Source: Sulfuriferula sp047300855 (GTDB lineage: Bacteria > Pseudomonadota > Gammaproteobacteria > Burkholderiales > Sulfuriferulaceae). From it: a stretch of DNA of 64,000 nucleotides. Position numbers and translations under genes: made by a program. The notes below the pieces were generated by a model. The model searched no databases and was not told the origin of the DNA. It saw only the letters and a list, made by a program, of their open reading frames with translations. The stretch covers positions 2,728,001 to 2,792,000 of the forward strand of contig NZ_CP170197.1 in assembly GCF_047300855.1 (NCBI RefSeq). Direction: 5' to 3'. Below are positions 24,532 through 33,579 of this stretch, in pieces. The first letter of the stretch is position 1. Every line of letters begins with the position of its first letter.

Positions 24532-25527
24532 ATGCCCGACACCTCTCCACCTAAATTCGACCATGCCGCCGCGTTGACGCTGGCGCGCCGCGTACTCAGC
24601 ATCGAGGCCGGCGCCGTCGAAGCCCTGGGAAATCGCCTGGACAGCAGCTTCACTGCAGCGATGACGCTGATCCTGGCGTGCCGGGGACGCGTGGTAGTCA
24701 GCGGCATGGGCAAGTCCGGGCACGTCGGCAACAAGATTGCCGCCACCCTGGCCAGTACCGGCACGCCGGCTTTTTTCGTGCATCCGGGCGAAGCCAGCCA
24801 TGGCGATCTGGGCATGATCACCGCTGAAGACGTATGCATCGCATTGTCCAATTCCGGCGAGAGCGCCGAACTCACCAGCATCGTGCCGCTGATCAAACGG
24901 CGCGGCGCGCGCCTCATTTCCATGACCGGCAACCCCAACTCCACCCTGGCGCGCGAAGCCGACGTGCACCTCGACGCCAGCGTGGCGCAGGAGGCCTGCC
25001 CGCTCAACCTCGCCCCGACCGCCAGCACCACTGCGGTACTGGCACTCGGCGATGCGCTGGCAGTTGCTTTGCTGGAGGCACGCGGCTTCAGCGCCGACGA
25101 CTTCGCACGCACCCACCCCGGCGGTTCGCTGGGGCGCAAGCTGCTGGTGCATGTGCGCGATGTGATGCACGCGGGCGATGCGCTGCCGCATGTGAATGCC
25201 AATGCCTTGTTGCCTGAAGCATTGCTGGAAATGACCCGCAAGGGACTGGGCATGACGGCGGTGGAAGACGACAACGGCCGGTTGATCGGCATCTTGACCG
25301 ACGGCGATTTGCGCCGCGTGCTGGAAAAGGCCATCGACATTCGCATCACCCCCATCCATCAGGTGATGTCCGCCAACCCGCGCAGCATCGGTGCCGATGC
25401 GCTGGCCGTTGCCGCGGTGGAAAAAATGCAAAGCCACAACATCAACGGCATGCTGGTGGTGGATGAGGATAACCGGCTCATTGGCGCACTCAACATGCTC
25501 GACCTGCTGCGCGCAGGTGTAGTCTGA
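24532..25527 (+). CDS. kdsD: Arabinose-5-phosphate isomerase
   Basis: A 331-residue enzyme that converts ribulose-5-phosphate to arabinose-5-phosphate, the first step of KDO synthesis for lipopolysaccharide. A SIS sugar-isomerase domain (VVSGMGKSGHVGNK near residue 58, SNSGESAE near 105) is followed by two CBS domains from about residue 205. The length is standard for KdsD/KpsF. It starts a run of KDO and Lpt genes; its TGA shares one base with the ATG of kdsC. A 99-nt gap separates it from the divergent antiporter. Confidence 0.95.
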   Translation: MPDTSPPKFDHAAALTLARRVLSIEAGAVEALGNRLDSSFTAAMTLILACRGRVVVSGMGKSGHVGNKIAATLASTGTPAFFVHPGEASHGDLGMITAEDVCIALSNSGESAELTSIVPLIKRRGARLISMTGNPNSTLAREADVHLDASVAQEACPLNLAPTASTTAVLALGDALAVALLEARGFSADDFARTHPGGSLGRKLLVHVRDVMHAGDALPHVNANALLPEALLEMTRKGLGMTAVEDDNGRLIGILTDGDLRRVLEKAIDIRITPIHQVMSANPRSIGADALAVAAVEKMQSHNINGMLVVDEDNRLIGALNMLDLLRAGVV

Positions 25528-26066
25528 TGCAGAAACATACCTTGGATATCGCGCACCAACGCGCCCAGTCAATCAAGCTGGCCATCTTCGATATAGACGG
25601 CGTGATGACCGATGGCAGCCTGTTTTTTGATGAGGACGGACGTGAATACAAGGCTTTCAATTCGCTCGATGGTCACGGCCTGAAAATGCTCAAAAGCACC
25701 GGGGTGGATACCGCCATCATCACCGGGCGCAGTTCGCAAGTGGTGACCCACCGTGCGCACAACCTAGGCATCGCTCATGTTTACCAGGGCGTGGACAACA
25801 AACTGGAGGCCTACCTGCATCTGCTGGAAAAATTGGGCCTGTCGGCAGCACAAACCGCCTATATGGGTGACGATGTCATCGATCTGCCGGTGCTGATCCG
25901 CTGCGGTCTTGCCATCTCGGTGCCGGCAGCGCCTGCCGTGGTCAAACAACACGCGCACTTCACGACGACGCTGGGTGGCGGTTGCGGAGCGGTGCGCGAA
26001 GCCTGCGAATTCATCATGCAGGCACAGGATACTTACGCTCAAGTCATCGCCCATTACCTGCAATGA
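25527..26066 (+). CDS. kdsC: 3-deoxy-D-manno-octulosonate 8-phosphate phosphatase
   Basis: A 179-residue HAD-superfamily C0 phosphatase that releases KDO from KDO-8-phosphate. Motif I is FDIDGVMTDG with the nucleophile and acid Asp pair, TGR supplies motif II, and MGDDVIDLPVL is motif III. There is no cap domain, as is normal for KdsC tetramers. It is coupled to kdsD (TGATG) and to lptC (ATGA). The symbol is safe because of the lptC-lptA-lptB genes that follow. Confidence 0.95.
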   Translation: MQKHTLDIAHQRAQSIKLAIFDIDGVMTDGSLFFDEDGREYKAFNSLDGHGLKMLKSTGVDTAIITGRSSQVVTHRAHNLGIAHVYQGVDNKLEAYLHLLEKLGLSAAQTAYMGDDVIDLPVLIRCGLAISVPAAPAVVKQHAHFTTTLGGGCGAVREACEFIMQAQDTYAQVIAHYLQ

Positions 26067-26635
26067 ATTATCGTGCTGCTATCTGGTTTCCCATTGGTCT
26101 ACTTGCAGCCCTGGCGGGTCTCTCACTGTGGCTGCAATATGCGCTGCAGGCACCCAGTACCGAAAACCCCCTCACCCGCAAACACATTGCCGATTATATT
26201 GTGGAAAACTTTAGTGCCACGCGTACCGACCTTGCCGGCAAGCCGGAAAATACGCTTCGTGCGCGCAAGACCGAACATTTCCTTGACGACGATACCACGC
26301 AACTGGAAGCGCCCGACTTTACTGCATTCGACAAACAAGGCGGCACCGTGAATGTACGATCCGCACATGGATTTGTGTCCAGCAAGGGCGATATCATTAT
26401 CTTTACCGGCAAAGTGATACTGGTGCGCGACCTGCACGATGCACAAGGCCCGCTTACCCTGACCACGGAATACCTCAAGGTGATACCCAAGCAGCACCTG
26501 ATGCTCAGCAATCGTCCCGTCCTGGTACAAGGCAAGAATATCGTCATTCATGCCGGCGCCTTGCAATTGAATAGTCAAACCCGCGAACTGCTACTCTCCC
26601 ATCACGTCAAAACCCACTATGAACCCATTCATTAA
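26063..26635 (+). CDS. lptC: LPS export protein LptC
   Basis: A 190-residue bitopic inner-membrane protein. The N-terminal helix (residues 5-28) anchors a periplasmic beta-jellyroll that takes LPS from LptBFG and passes it to LptA. The start at ATG 26063 overlaps the kdsC stop (ATGA) and puts the anchor at the extreme N-terminus; the frame is open further upstream but only inside kdsC. Sequence conservation is low, as usual in this family, so the call also leans on position between kdsC and lptA. It overlaps lptA by 17 nt. Confidence 0.9.
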   Translation: MNYRAAIWFPIGLLAALAGLSLWLQYALQAPSTENPLTRKHIADYIVENFSATRTDLAGKPENTLRARKTEHFLDDDTTQLEAPDFTAFDKQGGTVNVRSAHGFVSSKGDIIIFTGKVILVRDLHDAQGPLTLTTEYLKVIPKQHLMLSNRPVLVQGKNIVIHAGALQLNSQTRELLLSHHVKTHYEPIH

Positions 26636-27224
26636 ATCTCCGTTCGCAGCCGTATTGCTGCTGTTGACCCTGCTTCTGGCGGGAGGTCCTGCGCTGGCCG
26701 AAAAGGCCGACCGCAGCAAACCCGTCAACATCGAAGCAGACAGCGTCACCGTGGATGACCTGCGCAAGGTCAGCGTTTATCTCGGCAATGTCGTGCTGGT
26801 GCAAGGCACCATGACCCTGCACGCCGACAAGATTGTGGTGCATCAGGATGCGGAGGGCTTCAATAGCGCCACCGCCTATGGCAACCCGGTCAGTTTCCGC
26901 CAGAAGCGCGATGGTGTGGATGAATATATCGAGGGCTATGCCGATCGCATGCAATACGATGGCAAACCCGGAACGCTGCAGCTATTTGACAACGCCCATC
27001 TCAAGCGCGGCGCCGACGATTTACGCGGCAGCTATATCTCCTACAATTCCAATACGGAATTTTTTGAAGTCAAAGGCGGCAACAATGCGGCTGGCTCACC
27101 GTCCGGCCGCAAAGGCAGGGTAAGCGCGATAATCCAGCCGAAACCCGCCAAACCCGGCCCGGCAGCCCCCCCTACAGCACCGTTGCCACCCAAACCGACC
27201 AATGGCATACAGAAGACCCCATGA
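26619..27224 (+). CDS. lptA: LPS periplasmic bridge protein LptA
   Basis: A 201-residue exported protein with a signal peptide cut after about residue 27 (PALA-E). The OstA-like core runs from VNIEADSVTVDD through the family segments YLGNVVLVQGTMTLHADK and YIEGYADRMQYD. The C-terminal 35 residues are a Pro/Lys-rich tail beyond the jellyroll. LptA subunits polymerise to carry LPS across the periplasm. It overlaps lptC by 17 nt and lptB by 4 nt. Confidence 0.93.
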   Translation: MNPFIKSPFAAVLLLLTLLLAGGPALAEKADRSKPVNIEADSVTVDDLRKVSVYLGNVVLVQGTMTLHADKIVVHQDAEGFNSATAYGNPVSFRQKRDGVDEYIEGYADRMQYDGKPGTLQLFDNAHLKRGADDLRGSYISYNSNTEFFEVKGGNNAAGSPSGRKGRVSAIIQPKPAKPGPAAPPTAPLPPKPTNGIQKTP

Positions 27225-27943
27225 GCGAACTCAAGGCAGAACACCTCAGAAAGAGCTACCAGTCGCGCCTGGTAGTCAAGGATGTATCACTGGAAGTACG
27301 CAGCGGCGAAGTCGTCGGCCTGCTCGGCCCCAACGGGGCCGGCAAGACCACCTGTTTTTACATGATCGTCGGCCTGGTACGACTGGATGCCGGGCATATC
27401 AGCCTGGACGACAATAATCTGGGCGCCATGCCGATCCACCGCCGCGCCGCATTGGGCTTGAGCTATCTGCCGCAGGAAGCGTCCATTTTCCGTAAGCTCA
27501 CGGTGGCGGAAAATATCCGCGCCATCCTCGAGCTCAAGAATTATTCCGAAGCCGAGATCGATACCCATCTCGACAACCTTCTCGAAGACCTGCACGTCTC
27601 CCATCTGCGCGACGCCCCCGCCATCAGCCTGTCCGGCGGCGAACGGCGGCGCGTGGAAATTGCCCGCGCACTGGCGATGAATCCGCGCTTCATCCTGCTC
27701 GACGAACCCTTCGCGGGGATTGATCCGATTGCCGTGCTGGATATCCAGAAACTGATCCGCTTCCTGACCGAGCGCGACATCGGCGTCCTGATCACCGACC
27801 ACAATGTGCGTGAGACGCTGGGCATCTGCGACCGCGCCTACATTATCAACGAAGGTACGGTGATGGCTGCTGGCAAGCCCGATGAAATCATTTACAATGA
27901 AAATGTAAGAAAGGTTTATCTGGGCGAGCATTTCCGTCTGTGA
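27221..27943 (+). CDS. lptB: LPS export ABC transporter ATPase LptB
   Basis: A 240-residue cytoplasmic ATPase that powers LPS extraction with LptF and LptG (not in this window). Walker A GPNGAGKTT, the Q-loop region YLPQEASIFRKL typical of LptB, signature LSGGERRRVE and Walker B FILLDEPFAGID are complete. The length equals the family norm. The ATG overlaps the lptA stop. An 83-nt gap then leads to rpoN, as in most proteobacteria. Confidence 0.97.
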   Translation: MSELKAEHLRKSYQSRLVVKDVSLEVRSGEVVGLLGPNGAGKTTCFYMIVGLVRLDAGHISLDDNNLGAMPIHRRAALGLSYLPQEASIFRKLTVAENIRAILELKNYSEAEIDTHLDNLLEDLHVSHLRDAPAISLSGGERRRVEIARALAMNPRFILLDEPFAGIDPIAVLDIQKLIRFLTERDIGVLITDHNVRETLGICDRAYIINEGTVMAAGKPDEIIYNENVRKVYLGEHFRL

Positions 27944-28026
27944 TCTCCGCTTTCCTCAAGTAAACAGCAACTATTCCGTAGATAGTCTTAATAGTACGCA
28001 GCAGGCTTGGGACCTGATACCCAAAC

Positions 28027-29466
28027 ATGAAACACAGTCTACAACTCAAGCTATCACAGCATCTCACGTTGACGCCACAGTTGCAGCAGTCTATCCGTCT
28101 GTTGCAATTGTCCACGCTTGAGCTGAACCAGGAACTGGAGCAAATGCTCCAGGACAACCCATTGCTGGAGCGCGTGGACAATCTGGATGACGGTGAAACC
28201 CATATCAACGGTAGCGATCCCGAGCTGCGCAGCGAAGCACCTACCGAAACCAGCAGCGTGGCCGACAATACTCCGGAGCCGGAAACACGCGAACTAGGCG
28301 ACATGGACTGGGAAAGCGAGGGCAATTACGGATCGCCCGATGATGACGACGAAGACCGCGATTATCAGCAACCTTCTTTCGAGACTACTTCGCTGCGCGA
28401 TCATCTGTCCTGGCAGCTGAATCTCACCCCCTTGTCGGAGCGCGACAAACGCCTGGTGCTGCTGTTGATCGATGCGTTGGACGATGGCGGTTATCTGACC
28501 CAAAGCCTGCAGGACATTCTCGAAATGCTGCCGCCCGAACTGGAAGTCGAGCTCGACGACCTGCAGATCGCACTTAAAAATTTACAAAACCTCGAGCCCA
28601 CCGGCATCGGCGCACGCAACCTGTCGGAATGCCTGACTCTGCAATTGCTGGCGCTGCCGGAGGATACGCCGCATCGCGATTGTGCGCTGACCATAGCCAG
28701 CACGCATTTGCACGAGCTGGGATCGCGCGACTATAGCGGGCTGAAACGCAAACTGCATTGCGATGATGATGAGCTACGCGTGGCACGCGATCTGATTACC
28801 CATCTCAACCCCAAACCGGGGGCATGCTTTGGCGAATCGGATACGCGTTACATCGTTCCGGATGTCATTGTAAAAAAAGTCAAAGGTCTGTGGGTGGCGA
28901 GCCTCAACCCCGACGCCATGCCCAAACTGCGCATCAACCGCATGTACGCCGACATTCTGTCGCGCAACCGCGATAGCAGCCATCAGCACCTGGCCAGCCA
29001 GATGCAGGAAGCCAAATGGCTGATCAAGAACGTCATGCAACGTTTCGATACCATCCTTAAAGTATCGCAAAGCATTATTGACCGCCAGCGCCATTTTTTC
29101 GAGCATGGCGAAGTGGCCATGCGCCCTCTGGTGCTACGCGAGATTGCCGAGGTCGTGGAACTGCATGAATCCACCATTTCACGCGTCACCACGCAAAAAT
29201 TCATGATGACGCCGCGTGGCATTTATGAACTTAAATACTTTTTCGGCAGTCATGTTAGTACCGAGACCGGGGGTGCCTGTTCTGCCACCGCCATCCGCGC
29301 GCTGATCAAACAACTGGTCGCCGCTGAAAACAGCAAGAAACCCCTATCCGACGGACAGATTGCAGACCTGCTCGGTCAGCAAGGTATCGTGGTGGCACGC
29401 CGCACCATTGCCAAATACCGGGAGTCCCTGCAAATATCGCCCGCCAGTCAGCGCAAGTCGCTTTAA
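28027..29466 (+). CDS. rpoN: RNA polymerase sigma-54 factor
   Basis: A 479-residue sigma factor. Region I is glutamine- and leucine-rich (HLTLTPQLQQSIRLLQLS), region II is the acidic stretch at about residues 50-115, then the core-binding domain and the C-terminal DNA-binding part with the RpoN box ARRTIAKYRE, which reads the -24 promoter element. All regions are present. No strong Shine-Dalgarno precedes the ATG. Its product would serve the sigma-54 promoter found at 21689 and the NtrC-class regulator at 4474. Confidence 0.97.
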   Translation: MKHSLQLKLSQHLTLTPQLQQSIRLLQLSTLELNQELEQMLQDNPLLERVDNLDDGETHINGSDPELRSEAPTETSSVADNTPEPETRELGDMDWESEGNYGSPDDDDEDRDYQQPSFETTSLRDHLSWQLNLTPLSERDKRLVLLLIDALDDGGYLTQSLQDILEMLPPELEVELDDLQIALKNLQNLEPTGIGARNLSECLTLQLLALPEDTPHRDCALTIASTHLHELGSRDYSGLKRKLHCDDDELRVARDLITHLNPKPGACFGESDTRYIVPDVIVKKVKGLWVASLNPDAMPKLRINRMYADILSRNRDSSHQHLASQMQEAKWLIKNVMQRFDTILKVSQSIIDRQRHFFEHGEVAMRPLVLREIAEVVELHESTISRVTTQKFMMTPRGIYELKYFFGSHVSTETGGACSATAIRALIKQLVAAENSKKPLSDGQIADLLGQQGIVVARRTIAKYRESLQISPASQRKSL

Positions 29467-29484
29467 CCGCATGAAAGGAACAAC

Positions 29485-29820
29485 ATGAATCTCACCATCA
29501 CCGGCCATCATCTGGAAATCACCCCCGCCATTCGCAGCTATGTTGTCTCCAAAATGGAAAAAGTCAGACGTCACTTCGATCATGTCATCGACATCAACGT
29601 CATCATGACTGTGGAAAAACTCAAACATATCGTGGAAGCCAACGTTCACCTGCGCGGCAAGGATATTTTCGTGCAGGCCGAAGATGCCGACATGTATGCA
29701 GCGATTGACGGCCTCACCGACAAACTCGACCGCCAGGTAGTCAAGCACAAGGAAAAACACGGCGATGTCCATCAGGCGCAAGGGGCCATCAAACATCAAG
29801 TTTCCGACATACCCGAATAA
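29485..29820 (+). CDS. hpf: Ribosome hibernation promoting factor
   Basis: A 111-residue short-form HPF/YfiA protein that binds the 30S subunit in stationary phase and protects inactive ribosomes. It begins with the family pattern NLTITGHHLEITPAIRSYV and contains the basic helix KLDRQVVKHKEKH that contacts 16S rRNA. AAGGAAC lies just upstream of the ATG. It lies 18 nt after rpoN, its usual neighbour. Confidence 0.95.
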   Translation: MNLTITGHHLEITPAIRSYVVSKMEKVRRHFDHVIDINVIMTVEKLKHIVEANVHLRGKDIFVQAEDADMYAAIDGLTDKLDRQVVKHKEKHGDVHQAQGAIKHQVSDIPE

Positions 29821-29829
29821 CCGGACAAC

Positions 29830-30285
29830 ATGAACCTGATTCTCCCGCTGCTGCCCCCTTCACACATCCTGCTGGATGTGGAGGTCAGCAGCAAAAAGCG
29901 CCTGTTCGAATACATCGCTGCGCTGTTTGAAACAAGTATCGCGCTGCCGCACGCTACGATTTTCGACAGTCTGCTGGCGCGCGAGAAACTCGGCTCAACC
30001 GCACTCGGCCATGGCATTGCCATCCCGCATGGCCGCATCAAGGGCCTCAAACAGGCCAGTGGTGCATTGCTGCGCCTGCGTACACCGGTTGAATTTGATG
30101 CCCCTGACAATGCACCCGTCACCATCCTGTTTACCCTGCTGGTCCCTGTGCAGGCCAATGACCTGCATCTGCAAATCCTCGGCGAACTGGCGCAAATGTT
30201 CAGTGACAAGCACTTGCGCGAAGCCTTGATGACGGCTCCCGATGCGGCGTCCGTGCACGCCCTGATCGCAGCCTGGAGCGCCTGA
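29830..30285 (+). CDS. ptsN: PTS-Ntr regulatory protein EIIA(Ntr)
   Basis: A 151-residue PTS EIIA type-2 domain. The phosphoacceptor His67 sits in the motif GIAIPHGRIKG. In the nitrogen PTS this protein receives phosphate from EI(Ntr)/NPr and regulates potassium transport and other processes rather than importing sugar. No EI or HPr gene is present in the window. It is coupled to hprK by a TGATG junction. Confidence 0.95.
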   Translation: MNLILPLLPPSHILLDVEVSSKKRLFEYIAALFETSIALPHATIFDSLLAREKLGSTALGHGIAIPHGRIKGLKQASGALLRLRTPVEFDAPDNAPVTILFTLLVPVQANDLHLQILGELAQMFSDKHLREALMTAPDAASVHALIAAWSA

Positions 30286-31229
30286 TGATCGCCTCGATTC
30301 CGGTCAGCCGGATGTATGAGGCGATGCGCCAGACTCTGGAGCTCCACTGGCTATCCGGAAAACAGGGCGGCGAGCGGCTACTGGCTAGCGACACCGTGCA
30401 GAAGCCCTCGCTGGCACTGGTCGGCCATCTCAATTTCGTCCATCCGAACCGCGTCCAGGTACTGGGTTGCGCGGAGATGGACTACCTGCGCAGTCTCGGC
30501 AGCGAAGCCATGGCGCAGGCCATCCGCAGCCTGTTTTCCACCGAGCTGGCCGCGATTATTGTGGCCAATGGCGAACCGGTGCCGCCGGATCTGCTGGCAA
30601 CTTCCAGAGCCAGCCAGACGCCCCTGTTTACCTCACCACAGCCCAGTCCGCAGCTCATGCCGGTACTGTCTCACTACCTCACCCAGGTATTGGCTGAATC
30701 CACCAGCGTGCACGGGGTCATGCTCGAAGTCATCGGCATCGGCGTCATGATTACCGGCGACGCGGCAGTGGGCAAAAGCGAGCTGGCGCTGGAACTGATC
30801 ACACGCGGTCACCGCCTGGTCGCGGACGACATGGTGGACATGTACAAAGTCGCGCCCGAAACGCTTGAAACCCATTGCCCGCCGCTGTTGCAGGATTTTC
30901 TGGAAGTGCGTGGCCTGGGCATTCTCAACATCCGCACCCTGTTCGGCGACACGGCGGTCAAGCTGCAAAAAAACCTCAAGCTCATCGTGCACCTGAAGGC
31001 CCCCGAAGAAGACGGGAGTGAAAATATTTCACGCCTCGACATGCATGCATCCAGCGAAGTCATCCTTGGCGTCACCGTCCCCAAGGTCCGCATCCCGGTT
31101 GCCGCCGGGCGCAACCTGGCTGTACTGGTGGAAGTTGCGGCGCGCAATCACATCCTGCGCATGCGCGGCATCAACAGTGCCGAGCAGTTCGTCACCCGCC
31201 AGCAACAGTTCATGGACGATAACCCATGA
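30285..31229 (+). CDS. hprK: HPr kinase/phosphorylase
   Basis: A 314-residue bifunctional enzyme that phosphorylates or dephosphorylates the regulatory serine of HPr. The C-terminal catalytic domain has P-loop GDAAVGKSE near residue 160 and the HprK signature LEVRGLGILNIRTLFG. The N-terminal MurF-like regulatory domain is also complete. In betaproteobacteria hprK commonly sits between ptsN and rapZ, as here. It overlaps rapZ by 4 nt. Confidence 0.95.
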   Translation: MIASIPVSRMYEAMRQTLELHWLSGKQGGERLLASDTVQKPSLALVGHLNFVHPNRVQVLGCAEMDYLRSLGSEAMAQAIRSLFSTELAAIIVANGEPVPPDLLATSRASQTPLFTSPQPSPQLMPVLSHYLTQVLAESTSVHGVMLEVIGIGVMITGDAAVGKSELALELITRGHRLVADDMVDMYKVAPETLETHCPPLLQDFLEVRGLGILNIRTLFGDTAVKLQKNLKLIVHLKAPEEDGSENISRLDMHASSEVILGVTVPKVRIPVAAGRNLAVLVEVAARNHILRMRGINSAEQFVTRQQQFMDDNP

Positions 31230-32062
31230 TGCACCTGGTATTGATCAGCGGTTTGTCCGGTTCCGGCAAGAGTATTGCACTGAATGTACTGGAAGACGCA
31301 GGCTATTATTGCATCGACAACCTGCCCGCCAATCTGTTGCCGGAAACCATCCGCTTCCTGTCTGAACATGGATACGACAAGGCGGGCATCAGCGTCGATG
31401 CACGCAGCGGCGAATCGTTCCTGGAACTGCCCGGCCTGGTCACCGAATTGCGCAAGCAGGTGGACTTGCGTGTGATTTTTCTTGAATCCAAAATTGAAAC
31501 GCTGGTGCGGCGTTTTTCTGAAACACGGCGCCGTCATCCGCTGAGCAGCGACACGCGTTCGCTGCGCGAGGCGATCGTGCACGAGCGCGACCTGCTCGGC
31601 GACATCGCCGAACTGGGCCAGCGCATCGACACCAGCGATCTTTCCACCAACAGCCTGCGCGCCTGGATCAAGGATATTATCGCGCTGGAAAATGCCAGCT
31701 TCACGCTACTTTTCGCTTCGTTCGGCTTCAAGCACGGCATCCCGCTCGATGCCGACCTGGTGTTCGACGTGCGCTGCCTGCCCAATCCGCACTACGACCC
31801 TAAACTGCGCCCGCAAACCGGACGCGACGCCGATGTGATCGCATTCCTTGATGGCGTGCCCGAGGTCGCCGACATGCTTGCCGACATTCGCGCCTATGTG
31901 ACCAAATGGCTGCCCTGCTACATTTCCGACAACCGCGCCTATCTCACCGTCGCCATCGGTTGTACCGGCGGCCAGCATCGTTCGGTGTATTTTGCCGAGC
32001 ATCTTGCCGCGCATTTTGTCGCCACCCAGCAAACCCTGGTACGCCATCGGGAGCTGGCTTGA
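31226..32062 (+). CDS. rapZ: RNase adapter / nucleotide-binding protein RapZ
   Basis: A 278-residue protein with an N-terminal P-loop (SGLSGSGKS), a DNLP motif typical of the YvcJ/RapZ family, and a C-terminal domain ending in GCTGGQHRSVY. In enterobacteria RapZ delivers the small RNA GlmZ to RNase E and so controls glucosamine-6-phosphate synthesis; elsewhere its role is less clear. The gene overlaps hprK upstream and the TTG start of the NusG-II gene downstream. Confidence 0.95.
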   Translation: MMHLVLISGLSGSGKSIALNVLEDAGYYCIDNLPANLLPETIRFLSEHGYDKAGISVDARSGESFLELPGLVTELRKQVDLRVIFLESKIETLVRRFSETRRRHPLSSDTRSLREAIVHERDLLGDIAELGQRIDTSDLSTNSLRAWIKDIIALENASFTLLFASFGFKHGIPLDADLVFDVRCLPNPHYDPKLRPQTGRDADVIAFLDGVPEVADMLADIRAYVTKWLPCYISDNRAYLTVAIGCTGGQHRSVYFAEHLAAHFVATQQTLVRHRELA

Positions 32063-32433
32063 AATTTCACCACCTGTTGCGTCCCGGCGACTGGATGGTG
32101 CTGGCAGCGGGCGGCGTCACCGTCGCCAGCCTGGCACTCGCATTCTGGTTTGGCGCGCCCGGGCAGCGTCTGGTCATCAAACGCGGCGGCCACCTGTTTC
32201 TGGAAACCTCGCTCAACCATCCGCGCACTATCGATGTGCCCGGCCCGCTGGGCACTACCCGCGTCGAGATCGAAGACAAGCGCGCGCGCGTATTGTCCGA
32301 CCCCGGTCCGCGCCAGCTGTGCGTGCATCAGGGCTGGCTGAGCCGTGCCGGGCAGGCCGCCATCTGCCTGCCCAATCAGGTCAGTGTGGAAATCGCAGGA
32401 CGCGTCAAAAGCTATGACAGCCTCAACTATTAA
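32059..32433 (+). CDS. NusG domain II-containing membrane-anchored protein
   Basis: A 124-residue protein: one N-terminal membrane helix (residues 10-31), then a small beta domain with the NusG-II (PF07009-type) pattern IEDKRARVLSDPGPRQLCVHQGWLSRAGQAAICLPNQV. The start is TTG 32059 overlapping the rapZ stop (TTGA), with GGGAG upstream. Proteins of this kind pair with Gx transporters, as here, and with FMN-binding redox proteins elsewhere. The two cysteines of CVHQGW and ICLPN are typical. Its exact role is unknown. Confidence 0.75.
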   Translation: MKFHHLLRPGDWMVLAAGGVTVASLALAFWFGAPGQRLVIKRGGHLFLETSLNHPRTIDVPGPLGTTRVEIEDKRARVLSDPGPRQLCVHQGWLSRAGQAAICLPNQVSVEIAGRVKSYDSLNY

Positions 32434-32956
32434 GCTGAATGCCAGTCCGGAGGATCACCGCATCGCGCGCATGGCGGCGCTGGCGATCGGGCTGACCATG
32501 ATGGAAGCGGCGCTGCCCTCCCCGCTGCCCGGCGTCAAACCCGGACTGGCGAACATCGTCACCTTACTGGTACTGAAACAGCATGGCATGCGCACTGCAG
32601 CGTGGGTCTCGGCGTTGCGGGTGGTGGCAGGCAGTCTGTTGCTGGGCAGCTTCCTGACGCCCGGATTTTTCCTCAGCGCAGGCGGCGCAATGGCCAGCCT
32701 GGCCGTGCTGTGGCTGGCGCAGCGCCTGCCTGAACAGCTGTTCGGCGCGGTCAGCCTGAGCATACTTGCCGCTTTTGCACATATCGCCGGACAAATGGCG
32801 ATCGTCTATTTCTGGCTGATCCCGACATCGGGCGTGCTCTACCTTACCCCTGTATTCGCCGCTGCCGCACTGGTATTTGGCCTGGTCAACGGGCTGGTTG
32901 CAGCGCACCTGCTGGCAACGCCACCCCCGGCCACCGTCTCTGAGGAGCCCGCATGA
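32414..32956 (+). CDS. Gx transporter family membrane protein
   Basis: A 180-residue protein of the family once annotated as heptaprenyl diphosphate synthase component I. It has about five membrane helices and the signature region PGVKPGLANIVTLLVL, where PGxKxGLANI is diagnostic. It is likely a small-substrate transporter component; the substrate is not known. The ATG at 32414 overlaps the NusG-II gene by 20 nt; an earlier in-frame ATG (32345) would add a hydrophilic tail from inside that gene and is less likely. It overlaps ubiX by 4 nt. Confidence 0.75.
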   Translation: MTASTIKLNASPEDHRIARMAALAIGLTMMEAALPSPLPGVKPGLANIVTLLVLKQHGMRTAAWVSALRVVAGSLLLGSFLTPGFFLSAGGAMASLAVLWLAQRLPEQLFGAVSLSILAAFAHIAGQMAIVYFWLIPTSGVLYLTPVFAAAALVFGLVNGLVAAHLLATPPPATVSEEPA

Positions 32957-33579
32957 ATCCCCCACGTACCGTCACGCTCGCCCTGACCGGTGCCTCAGGC
33001 ATGCCTTACGGCCTGCGTCTGCTGGAATGCCTGCTGCAAGCGGAGGTACAGGTTTATCTGCTGACTTCCAGCGCCGCGCATATCGTCGCCAAACAGGAGT
33101 TGGATCTCACGTTGCCTGCGCGCGCCGCCGAACTGGAGTCTTTTCTCGGCCAGCGTTACCACGCCCAACCCGGCCAGTTGCGCGCATTCGGCCGCGAGGA
33201 ATGGTTTGCGCCGGTCGCCTCCGGCTCGAATCCGGCGGATGCCATGGTGGTTTGCCCGTGCACCATGGGCACACTGGCAGCCATTGCACAGGGGCTGGCC
33301 GACAACCTCATCGAGCGGGCTGCCGACGTGACCATCAAGGAACAGCGCAAACTCATCCTGGTACCGCGCGAAACGCCCTATTCCGCATTGCATCTGGAAA
33401 ACATGCTGAAACTGGCCCGGCTCGGCGCGGTCATCCTGCCACCCAATCCCGGCTTCTATCACCATCCCCGGAGTGTCGAGGATCTGGTTGATTTCGTGGT
33501 GGCACGCATCCTCGACCATCTCCATATTACGCACCAACTGATGCCGCGCTGGGGAGACGCGAAGGGTGATCCGGCTTGA
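32953..33579 (+). CDS. ubiX: Flavin prenyltransferase UbiX
   Basis: A 208-residue flavoprotein that attaches a dimethylallyl group to FMN to make the prenylated cofactor of UbiD decarboxylases in ubiquinone synthesis. The FMN site GASGMPYG lies near residue 14, the CPCTMGTLAAIA and LVPRETPYSALHLENM motifs are intact, and the length is normal. ubiD is not in this window. The ATG overlaps the Gx-transporter stop. Confidence 0.95.
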   Translation: MNPPRTVTLALTGASGMPYGLRLLECLLQAEVQVYLLTSSAAHIVAKQELDLTLPARAAELESFLGQRYHAQPGQLRAFGREEWFAPVASGSNPADAMVVCPCTMGTLAAIAQGLADNLIERAADVTIKEQRKLILVPRETPYSALHLENMLKLARLGAVILPPNPGFYHHPRSVEDLVDFVVARILDHLHITHQLMPRWGDAKGDPA

